Source of the DNA: Deltaproteobacteria bacterium
Lineage (GTDB): Bacteria; Desulfobacterota; DSM-4660; Desulfatiglandales; B25-G16
Direction: 5' to 3'
Assembly (NCBI GenBank): GCA_019310725.1
Contig: JAFDDT010000003.1
Location: 1 to 46,564 of the forward strand
DNA: 46,564 nt
Made by a program: the position numbers and the translations under genes. Shown here piece by piece: positions 9,785-18,337 of this stretch. Numbering within the stretch: position 1 is the first letter of the stretch; each line of letters starts with the position of its first letter. The notes under the pieces are model-generated. The model ran no database searches and was not told the DNA's origin. It saw nothing but the letters and a program-made list of their open reading frames with translations.

Positions 9785-10186
9785 AACGATTCTAGCTGCT
9801 TGATTGAATATGAGCCACTGATAGAAAAGTACGGAGATCCCCTGATCCACTTTGCCATTGTGTGCGCCTCCCTTAGTTGCCCGGACCTTAGTAAACAGGT
9901 ATACGAAGGGGATCAACTAATTGAGCAATTGGAAAAGTAGGTCTACCAGTTTTTACAGAATAGAAAAAAAGGTCTTCACATACGCAGAGAACAGGGGGAG
10001 GTGTTTTTTTCGCAGATCTATAAATTTGACAAGAAGACCTTTCCTAATGGGGCAAAGGATGCCATCTCCTTTATCACCCGTTTCATAGACAATGAAGAGG
10101 ACCGTAAATACCTACGCTCGGGAAACTACGAGATCAGGTATCTCGATTACGACCGGGGTCTCAATACGTTACAAACCGCACGGTAA
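9785..10186 (+). pseudogene. DUF547 domain protein remnant with in-frame TAG
   Basis: Continuous frame YEPLIEKYGDPLIHFAIVCASLSCPDLSKQVYEGDQLIEQLEK*VYQFLQNRKKGLHIRREQGEVFFSQIYKFDKKTF...IRYLDYDRGLN; amber codon at 9938-9940. No 5' part of the gene visible. Confidence 0.7.
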
Positions 10187-10616
10187 AGGCAACCTATCTT
10201 TTCCCCCACCCCCATGTTTCGCCAGGTGTGTAAAACTTTGCCAATAAAATGGAACTTATTCTCTCAAAACCTTGGTATTTTCTTACATATCTGTGGGAGC
10301 ACTTCTGCAAGACATACGTAACTATTTGAGATCTATTGAAATCACGAAAATGGGGTATTTTGCATGATTCTTGCAGTCTAAGAAAATAAGACTTGGTACA
10401 GGGATCTTCGTGGCAGAACCACCCAATTTCACCGAAAGGATGACGGCAAAATATCTGTTCAGCGAGATTTGTGACACCCTATCGTAGCCTACGGAGTTTT
10501 GTTCACGATCGCCAGAATACCCTGCAGCGACTCGACTGAACTCGACGAAGTCTTGCTGCAGGGAGCTTCATTGAGATACCGTATTTGATGGTATCCGAAA
10601 AAAGGGAGGGCATAAT

Positions 10617-10919
10617 TTGAGCCAACTCACTCGGATCTTGCTGGAGCGTTTAGAAAAAAAAGACATGGAAGCAAGCCTAATTCCAGGTTTCATAAGGGAT
10701 CTCGCAAACACTCTTCTGGTTAATCCCCACATAAGCCATCTGCAGGCGAACAAGCAGTTGCATTTGCTGGGCTGGGATGATGTTGAACTGGACTATCATA
10801 CTCTCCAGCTGGCCATAGCATACCTTGAAGCGGAAGGCTTGGAGACCTCCCAGAATAAGCCGGACCGGTTGGCAGAGATTACTTCTCGGCTGCACAAGAG
10901 CAGCGCTAAGGTCAACTGA
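10617..10919 (+). CDS. Small hypothetical protein
   Basis: 100 aa ORF, TTG start with an AGGGAGG-like RBS just upstream. Confidence 0.55.
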   Translation: MSQLTRILLERLEKKDMEASLIPGFIRDLANTLLVNPHISHLQANKQLHLLGWDDVELDYHTLQLAIAYLEAEGLETSQNKPDRLAEITSRLHKSSAKVN

Positions 10920-11187
10920 GTGCGGTAATAGCAGCACAGGCCCCAGCATATTTACCGAATTAGGAGACACTCGAAGTGAAGCTCACCTTCACCAGCGTTC
11001 CAGCTAATGGGCCGGATCAAGAAACGTTTTAGGCTAAGACAAAAGGGATCTCGGCCAATAGCCTGATTTGAATTGACACTGGAATGTCCTTGCCATAAAC
11101 TACCACCATCCAAAGGCACTATCAAACCACCTGATACAGCATGTAGGTTCAGTCAATCCCCATGTTTGCATAGAAAAGCGGTGCTAT

Positions 11188-12402
11188 ATGGCAATTCTTT
11201 TGTGTGCTGCATACACGAAGACGAAAATTGAAGGATGTGCTGAAAAGCGCGATAATGGGTATTGGAAGGCCGATGAGTGGGCAGATGACAAGTACTACAG
11301 GTGCCCTAAATGGCAGCCTGGCAGGATTTTTTGCTGCACCCCTGTATGGATTTTGAAGGTAATCCGTAAGGCCTTTCACTGGCTCGTCCACAAGGTGCTC
11401 GCTGCCTGGAAATCACCCACATTTCTTATGTGCATCTTTTATGTGGTGTCGCTTTCCGTGTCACACTGGCTCGGGAAGCTATTTGGGTTTGATATTCCGG
11501 CCATCACGAGCCCTACGAGCCCCTTTGGCCCTGCAATCGCCTATGGAAGACACAGGATTCTCCAGGCCGAGGAAAGAAGCACCCCGGTCATCATGTGCTG
11601 GACAGAAACTGCGGATCCCAGAGTCGGCTATTCTGGACTGAGGCTGCAGTATGAACAGCTACAACACTATACCGCCCCCTTCCATAGCGCATTGCCACAG
11701 TACAATACAAAATCGGTTGACGGAGAATTATCTCATCGCGGTCCCGCACTGGCCTTCTTTAGGGATAAATTCTTCCTGGCATGGACCGAAAAGGGGAAGG
11801 GGCACAGAATAAGTATTACCCAGTCTGCAGATGGCGGGGATACGTGGTCTAACAAGATTACGCTCGAGATTTCCTCCCCCTCAGCGCCGGCCCTGGCCGT
11901 ATTTAGGGATCGACTCTACCTCGCCTGGAGAAGTAAACCAAGACAAGGATCATACCTGAATATCATGTCAAGTGCCGACGGAATGCGGTGGATAAACGAA
12001 ACCAAAATGGGAGCCCGAGCCGAGTCAGGCCCTGCACTAGCAAGCTTGGGTTCACTGCTTTTCATTGCCTGGAGCAACAAGGATAGCTATCGGCTCAATG
12101 TGAGGAGCAGCCAGGATGGTATCTTTTTTAACAATGAGGTAACAATTGACGAAACAACTGACAACAAGCCTGCCTTGGGCACAGATGGGAAATGCCTTTA
12201 CCTGGCTTGGCAAGAGAAAAGTGATAAGGGTCTAATAAAAATGCAGCGAAGCAGGAACGGGACCGATTGGGAGAAGATTTCGGTGAGTCCTCTTCCGGCT
12301 TGGCCCCTGAATACCGGTAACCCAGGGCTGGCTTCAGCTGATAGATGCCTCATCATTGGTTGGGCAAATCCAACATTGCATATCGCAGGAAAGATATATT
12401 GA
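11188..12402 (+). CDS. Sialidase/BNR-like beta-propeller protein with N-terminal hydrophobic segment
   Basis: Repeated units of the form PALAxFRDxLYLAWxxK...SxDGxxWxN (FFLAWTEKGKG, LYLAWRSKPRQ, LFIAWSNKDS, LYLAWQEKSDK); N-terminal SPTFLMCIFYVVSLSVSHWL. Confidence 0.7.
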   Translation: MAILLCAAYTKTKIEGCAEKRDNGYWKADEWADDKYYRCPKWQPGRIFCCTPVWILKVIRKAFHWLVHKVLAAWKSPTFLMCIFYVVSLSVSHWLGKLFGFDIPAITSPTSPFGPAIAYGRHRILQAEERSTPVIMCWTETADPRVGYSGLRLQYEQLQHYTAPFHSALPQYNTKSVDGELSHRGPALAFFRDKFFLAWTEKGKGHRISITQSADGGDTWSNKITLEISSPSAPALAVFRDRLYLAWRSKPRQGSYLNIMSSADGMRWINETKMGARAESGPALASLGSLLFIAWSNKDSYRLNVRSSQDGIFFNNEVTIDETTDNKPALGTDGKCLYLAWQEKSDKGLIKMQRSRNGTDWEKISVSPLPAWPLNTGNPGLASADRCLIIGWANPTLHIAGKIY

Positions 12403-12635
12403 CCTTCCATCCTACCCAAATTCCTTCAAGGCCTAACCGCCCCTGTTGATGCTTCGAGATTCCAGACCAGAATGACTCACAATAGTCCCATTACAATTGC
12501 CAGTGGCGAATTTTTTTCAAGACTTGCTTGGGTGATCTTACATCACATGCCACCCGCTGAAGCCAGCAAAAAGGTTTCACAGGAACACCTCAAGAATTTT
12601 CCCAAAGCAGGGTGGCTGCACGTATGACTGAAGGC

Positions 12636-15491
12636 TTACTGTTTCTTCTCTTTGGCCATCCTGGAAATTTTTTTCAGTACTTCTTCCAGATTTTCTAGTG
12701 CCTTACCATACCCGGCCCAGTTCCCCTGGCGCATATCACTCACTGCTTCATTATAATGCTTCAAGGCCAAGCTACCTAGACTGTAAATACTCAACGTTTC
12801 TGGAGCAAGCGGTGAAACAGGTTCCTTTTTGGCAACGGCATCTTCCAAGATGCCATTCAGGGCCTTTTTAAGATCATCGTCCATTCTGAGGCGATTGCTA
12901 AAGGCAACAATAACCCTTTTTAGTTCCGGCAACGAAGCGGCTTTTGATCTATCTACTACCGCGGAACCAAGGGCTCCCTTTCTTTGGGACTTTCCAAATC
13001 CTCTGGGTTGAGGTGATGCTGTTGGGGACACCTCTTCTTCTTGCTTTGCCTCTAGGTAAACTGGTTCCACATAAATAAATGAGTCACCAATAGGAATAGC
13101 GAGAAGATTGCCTCTGATAACCCTGGAACCTCTCTGACCCCACAAGCTCAACTCCCGGGAGATATCCGTCTGCTGATCAACCCTGGCTTCAATCTGCATG
13201 GGCCCGTAGACCAGTTTTTCCTTGGGTAGCTTATAAACCAGCAAACTTCCGTAGTTAGGCAGGTCACTCCTGGCCGCGAGCCAACTTATCATATTATCCT
13301 TTTTAGAAGGAGTAAAAGGTAGCATCAAAAGAAACTCTTCTTTCTCTGCCTCGGGGAGTTTCATAATGACGTAATAGGGTTCCATTTCTTGGCGGCTATC
13401 ACCATAAACCTCATCAGGGGTTTGCCAGAGGTCCTCCTGGTTGTAAAAGACCTGAGGCTCTTCCATGTGATATGTTCTATACGTACCTGCCTGGATCTTG
13501 AAGAGATCTTTGGGATACCGGATATGCTTTTTCAAACCGGCAGGCATTTCACTAAAGGGCTTGAATAGATCGGGGAACATGCGGGCGTAAGTTCGAACGA
13601 GAGGATCAGTTTCATCAATCACATAAAAGGATACACGGCCATTATAGGCATCTATAGTCACCTTGACTGAGTTCCGAATATAGTTGAGCCTTTTTTTATC
13701 AAGAAGGCTGCGCGATCGGTGAGAATAGGGATACATATTAGATGTCGTATAGGCATCTTGAACCCAGTAGAGCTTTCCTTCAGAAATAACCAGGTACGGA
13801 TCAGAGTCATAATCGAGCAATGGGGCAATTGTGCGTACCCGCGTACCGATCCGGCGGTTATACATTATTCTGGTCTCCGGGCTCAAATACGTGGTAAATA
13901 GTATCTGGGGATCGAAAAATTCAAGGGCAAACAAAAGCCTTCGAGCAAATGACTTGATTGGAACCCCTCCCCGTCCCTGATAAACGGTATACACATTCTT
14001 GTCCCCCTTGGCGTAATCAAATTCATCTGTTTTAGTCTTTATGAGAACATATTCATGGGTTTTTTCCCCATAGTAAATCTCCGGACGATCTACCTTTAGG
14101 TCAGCATGAAAGGAAGGAGGGAGGTCTTTGATTAAGAGCCGGGGAAGTCCTTCCCTAGTCACTTCGTTCACCGGGCTTAGGGCCAATCCGTAGCCATGAG
14201 TATAAATCAGATGTCTATTAACCCACGTATTTGCCTGGGGAGGAAGTTGGTTTACTACCAACTCTCGGGCAGCGAGCATGACTTGCCGAAGCTGGTTGTC
14301 AATGAGATAACGATCTACATCTACGTTGTTGAAATCGTAATAGAGCCGTATAGCTTGGATCTGCCTGTAGGTTTGAAGTAAAGGACGGTGGTCCCAGATC
14401 CTAATATTTTGAATAGTTACATTATGCTTCTCAATGTCTTCTGTGGTCAGTTTATCACTGACCGGAAAGTCTACTTCTTTTATCTTGCTCAGATTATAGG
14501 CCTCGCGGGTATTTTCGATATTATAAGCTATGTAGGGCGATTCCTTGTCTAATTCATTTGGCTTCACCACAAATTGTTGCACCAGGCTGGGAAGGAAAGT
14601 TGCAAAAACCAATACAGCCCCTAACCAGACCCCAGCGCTTACCCAGATCAGTTTTATCCGAGGTTTAAAGGCGCTATAAAAAAGAACCACGGCCAAACCG
14701 AGGGAGAAAATGATCAAAGCCCTGTAGCCAAAGACCTTGATGGTGAGATCCGTATAGCTAGCACCAAAAGCAGGTCCTTGGGTAGAATAGAGAAGTTTGT
14801 AAACTTTTAAATGATAGCCCCAGGCCAAGAGGAGAACAACGACTCCTCCCAGGAAAATAAGGTGTTTCCTAGTTTTTTGTCCGATGGATATTTTAGGCAT
14901 TGAGAGTGGCTTTCCTTCCTCTGGAGCAAAGTCACCAATTACATGAAGACCCCCCTTTTTCAGATACCACCCCAGGGTCAGCAGAACAGACAAAATGAGA
15001 AAGACCAAGAGCCTGTTTTGTACCAAAAGGTAAAAGGGAAGAGAAAAAACATAGAAACCGATATCCCGCTCAAAGATGGGGTCGGTGCGCCCAAAAGGTA
15101 CTTGATAAATATAGCGCAGGGCAAGATCCCATTGCTGAAAGGCCTTTGAAGCAATAACAAAACTGATAACCAGAACAAGGGCCATAAAAACAACATTTGT
15201 GGTCTTACCAGAGAGGCCAAATTGCGAAAGATAACCGTCTTCAGATCCAAGGCCCACCCCTGCCCCATGGCCCGGGTTTATACGCCGAGCCACATAGAGG
15301 TTGACGAGCAGGATAAGGAGAAAGATTACCCACATTGCCAAACCAAACCCGAACTTGCTAAAAAGCATCGTCCAAAAAACAGACGAAAAGTTTAGATTTT
15401 GGAACCAAAGCCAATCAGGATATATGGAAAGCACCAACCACAGCAAAAAAACAGCGATAAGCCCAAACCCGATAATTAGTTTCTTCTTCAT
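12636..15491 (-). CDS. UPF0182 (COG1615) family membrane protein
   Basis: 951 aa; multiple N-terminal TM segments, YIAYNIENTREAYNL, NIRIWDHRPLLQTYRQIQAIRLYYDF, LIYTHGYGLALSPVNEVT, VYLEAKQ...LPELKRVIVAFSNRL. Confidence 0.96.
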   Translation of the reverse strand: MKKKLIIGFGLIAVFLLWLVLSIYPDWLWFQNLNFSSVFWTMLFSKFGFGLAMWVIFLLILLVNLYVARRINPGHGAGVGLGSEDGYLSQFGLSGKTTNVVFMALVLVISFVIASKAFQQWDLALRYIYQVPFGRTDPIFERDIGFYVFSLPFYLLVQNRLLVFLILSVLLTLGWYLKKGGLHVIGDFAPEEGKPLSMPKISIGQKTRKHLIFLGGVVVLLLAWGYHLKVYKLLYSTQGPAFGASYTDLTIKVFGYRALIIFSLGLAVVLFYSAFKPRIKLIWVSAGVWLGAVLVFATFLPSLVQQFVVKPNELDKESPYIAYNIENTREAYNLSKIKEVDFPVSDKLTTEDIEKHNVTIQNIRIWDHRPLLQTYRQIQAIRLYYDFNNVDVDRYLIDNQLRQVMLAARELVVNQLPPQANTWVNRHLIYTHGYGLALSPVNEVTREGLPRLLIKDLPPSFHADLKVDRPEIYYGEKTHEYVLIKTKTDEFDYAKGDKNVYTVYQGRGGVPIKSFARRLLFALEFFDPQILFTTYLSPETRIMYNRRIGTRVRTIAPLLDYDSDPYLVISEGKLYWVQDAYTTSNMYPYSHRSRSLLDKKRLNYIRNSVKVTIDAYNGRVSFYVIDETDPLVRTYARMFPDLFKPFSEMPAGLKKHIRYPKDLFKIQAGTYRTYHMEEPQVFYNQEDLWQTPDEVYGDSRQEMEPYYVIMKLPEAEKEEFLLMLPFTPSKKDNMISWLAARSDLPNYGSLLVYKLPKEKLVYGPMQIEARVDQQTDISRELSLWGQRGSRVIRGNLLAIPIGDSFIYVEPVYLEAKQEEEVSPTASPQPRGFGKSQRKGALGSAVVDRSKAASLPELKRVIVAFSNRLRMDDDLKKALNGILEDAVAKKEPVSPLAPETLSIYSLGSLALKHYNEAVSDMRQGNWAGYGKALENLEEVLKKISRMAKEKKQ

Positions 15492-15642
15492 AACTTACTC
15501 CCCATAAAGATGAACTTACAAAGTTTCCCAAGCTATGCACGCCAATGAACATCATTTTCAAGATGGTATTGCCTAGACTCGCCCAGAAAATTTCTCGTAC
15601 ACTTAGGCTAAAAGGGCAACTTAAGGATATGAATAATAGGCT

Positions 15643-15670
15643 CTTGCACATCTCAGTGCAAGCATTTTTT
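15643..15670 (+). terminator. Intrinsic terminator-like hairpin
   Basis: CTTGCAC (15643-15649) / GTGCAAG (15656-15662) followed by CATTTTTT. Confidence 0.45.
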
Positions 15671-15896
15671 CATAGGGAGAAAACCACGGCACTTCGATAT
15701 GTTCTCAGGGTGTCTGCTTTCTGATCTGGACAGCTCAGATATGAGTATGGTAATCTGATATAATATATTATGACATCATGGTAACTGTGGCAGGATATTT
15801 GCAGATTCATGGTACAGAGATAAACACTCTCTTGCCGACTGATGCGAAGAAACATGCACTAACCTGAGACGTTCTTAACCAATAAGGAGCTCCACC

Positions 15897-17243
15897 ATGA
15901 GCGAACCCGACTTAGACCCCCGTTTGCCTCTCATACAAAATGCTGACCTAAAGGATAAGGTCGTTCTGGTCAGAGTTGACCACAACGTTGTCAAGAAGGG
16001 TGAAATCCGCGATCCCTACCGGATCGATGCCACCCTGGGGACACTTTACAATATCGTGGAGCGAGGAGGCCGGCTCATCCTCATGACTCACGTGGGCCGA
16101 ACACGAGACAAAGAGACCAACCACATCAAAGTGGACGATGACACCTCCGTCCATCCGGTTGTTGATTATCTAGAGCGCAAATTGCACACCAAGTTTATGG
16201 TACCCCAGTTTCCAGTCCATCCAGAATGGGGTATCAGAGAGATCGATACCTCCATCAATTGGTATATTAGGGACCTCTTAGCACACCGGGTGGGGGGCAT
16301 CTACCTGCCCAATACGCGCTGGTTCGAGGGTGAGGAGGCCACTGGTGAGAAGCGACAGCGCTTTGCCGTGCAACTGGCTGGCCTGGCCGATGTCTTTGTC
16401 AACGACGCCTTTGGCTCGTGGCAAGCTCATGTCTCAACGGTTGACGTGACCAAACATCTGCCGAGCTTTGCCGGTTTCCTTCTCCAGAAGGAACTCAGCA
16501 ACCTGAAGCACGTGCTGGAACCCGATCGGCCCTTTATCGCCGTTGTAGCCGGGGCCAAATATGACACCAAGATCGGCCCGCTATACCAAATCTACAAAAA
16601 GGTTGATCACCTGATACTGGGGGGAATCATTTACAATACCTTTCTGTGCGCCAAACACGATATTCACGTACGCGGGGTAAGCGAAACCGACATCCAGGCA
16701 GCCAAGGATCTGGTGAAGCTGGACAAGGTAGCCAAGAAGGTGATCGAATTACCTTTTCTGGTCGAGTCAGATACCATAGAGGGTCGGGTGGAAGGCAAGT
16801 ACCGCACCCGCAGCATCAAGGACTTTAAGAAAGGAGATCAGTTCGGCTATTTCTTGGATGTGCCTCCGGAATCATTCGACGCAACAGGGGTGGCAGAGGT
16901 TATTGGCTCGGCAAAAACCATTTTTGTCAATGCGGTTATGGGCCTCACTCCGCACTTTTACGAAGGGTCGGAAAAACTGGACCACACCATTGACCGGAAC
17001 AGGCAAGCCCAAAAGTTCTATGGCGGGGGCGACACCCTCCAGGAATTCAAGAACCTCAGCCCCGGACTGTACCTGGCCGCTATGGATAGCGCTCAGTATT
17101 ACTTTTTTACCGGAGGAGGAACAGTGCTTAAAGCCATTGAGGAAGGCACACCCTACGGTCTTGAACCAGTTAAGGCCCTAATAGAAAACGGGGGATCAGC
17201 GCCAAAAAACCCAGCGCATAGTAATTTGTCACAGATCACGTAG
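15897..17243 (+). CDS. Divergent phosphoglycerate kinase-like protein
   Basis: PGK landmarks DKVVLVRVDHNVV, MTHVGRT, VFVNDAFGSWQAHVST, AGAKYDTKIGPL, YGGGDTLQEF, FTGGGTVLKAIEEG. The canonical WNGPxGVFE segment reads VNAVMGLTPHFYEGSE. Confidence 0.85.
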   Translation: MSEPDLDPRLPLIQNADLKDKVVLVRVDHNVVKKGEIRDPYRIDATLGTLYNIVERGGRLILMTHVGRTRDKETNHIKVDDDTSVHPVVDYLERKLHTKFMVPQFPVHPEWGIREIDTSINWYIRDLLAHRVGGIYLPNTRWFEGEEATGEKRQRFAVQLAGLADVFVNDAFGSWQAHVSTVDVTKHLPSFAGFLLQKELSNLKHVLEPDRPFIAVVAGAKYDTKIGPLYQIYKKVDHLILGGIIYNTFLCAKHDIHVRGVSETDIQAAKDLVKLDKVAKKVIELPFLVESDTIEGRVEGKYRTRSIKDFKKGDQFGYFLDVPPESFDATGVAEVIGSAKTIFVNAVMGLTPHFYEGSEKLDHTIDRNRQAQKFYGGGDTLQEFKNLSPGLYLAAMDSAQYYFFTGGGTVLKAIEEGTPYGLEPVKALIENGGSAPKNPAHSNLSQIT

Positions 17244-17255
17244 AAGGGAAAACAA

Positions 17256-18026
17256 GTGCCATTCACAAACATAAATGGGATAGACATCTATTACGAGACC
17301 CATGGCGATGGTGATACCACCATACTCCTCCACCATGGTTTTGGCTGTACCAAAATGTGGCACGATATATATCCACCTCTGGTGGGAAAGGGTTACAGGG
17401 TAGTTATGTATGATAGAAGAGGATATGGACAGTCTGAAAAGGGCACTGATTTCCAAGGATTTTATGAAGGAGATCAATTTCGCTCTGAGAGTGTAAAAGA
17501 TTTATCCACACTGAGAGAGATCCTGGATATCGACTGCTTTCATATCATTGGTCATTGTGAAGGAGGAGTAATCGGAATAGAATATGCGGTCAAATATCCT
17601 CACCTCGTTAAGACACTGGTTGTTTCAAGCACTCAGTGCTACAGCACCATGACTATGGCCGAATTCAACCGACAAAAATTCCCAAAACCATTTCGAGATC
17701 TGGGGCCTGACCTGAGGAAAAAGTTTGTTGATTGGCATGGAAAGGACCGTGCTGAATCATCCTATGATCAGTTCCGTAAGTACGGCGGGGCTTATGGGAA
17801 GGGGATCTTTGACTTGAGAGGTTTGCTACCATCCGCAGCGTGTCCCACTCTTGTGCTGTATCCGGACAGGAGTTTTCTCTTTGACGTTGAGCAGGGGGTT
17901 TCGTTTTATCGTCACCTACCCAAGGGAGAGCTTGCAATACTTCCAGGCTGTGGGCACAATACCTATGAGGAACAACCCAAGGAATACACCCGGCTTGTCT
18001 TGAATTTTCTTAAGAGACACCATTAG
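17256..18026 (+). CDS. Alpha/beta hydrolase fold protein
   Basis: HHGFGCTKMW (oxyanion region), DRRGYGQSEKG, nucleophile elbow GHCEGG, LYPDRSFLF, GCGHNTYEEQP. Confidence 0.9.
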   Translation: MPFTNINGIDIYYETHGDGDTTILLHHGFGCTKMWHDIYPPLVGKGYRVVMYDRRGYGQSEKGTDFQGFYEGDQFRSESVKDLSTLREILDIDCFHIIGHCEGGVIGIEYAVKYPHLVKTLVVSSTQCYSTMTMAEFNRQKFPKPFRDLGPDLRKKFVDWHGKDRAESSYDQFRKYGGAYGKGIFDLRGLLPSAACPTLVLYPDRSFLFDVEQGVSFYRHLPKGELAILPGCGHNTYEEQPKEYTRLVLNFLKRHH

Positions 18027-18337
18027 AACTTAGGGGCTTCGCCCCAATTGGAGCACTGTCGAATACTGGAGTTCTGGAATGATGGGTGAGGACTCGTTTG
18101 CCAGTGTCCCTTGCTTGCAAGCCCATCTCATCCACTATCACGATTGCATTCCCCCGTTGGTGTCTTTTTATCGGTCTTGCACACCATAATCAATAGATAC
18201 CCCCATATCTTGTGCTTTCTTTTTCTTTGACACACAATCGACTTTGGCTTATATTTACCAAATAAGAAATCAGCCTGTATCGGTTTTGACAGCTCAAGAA
18301 ACACCACGTAGTTTCGCATCCTCATACAGGATAAACG

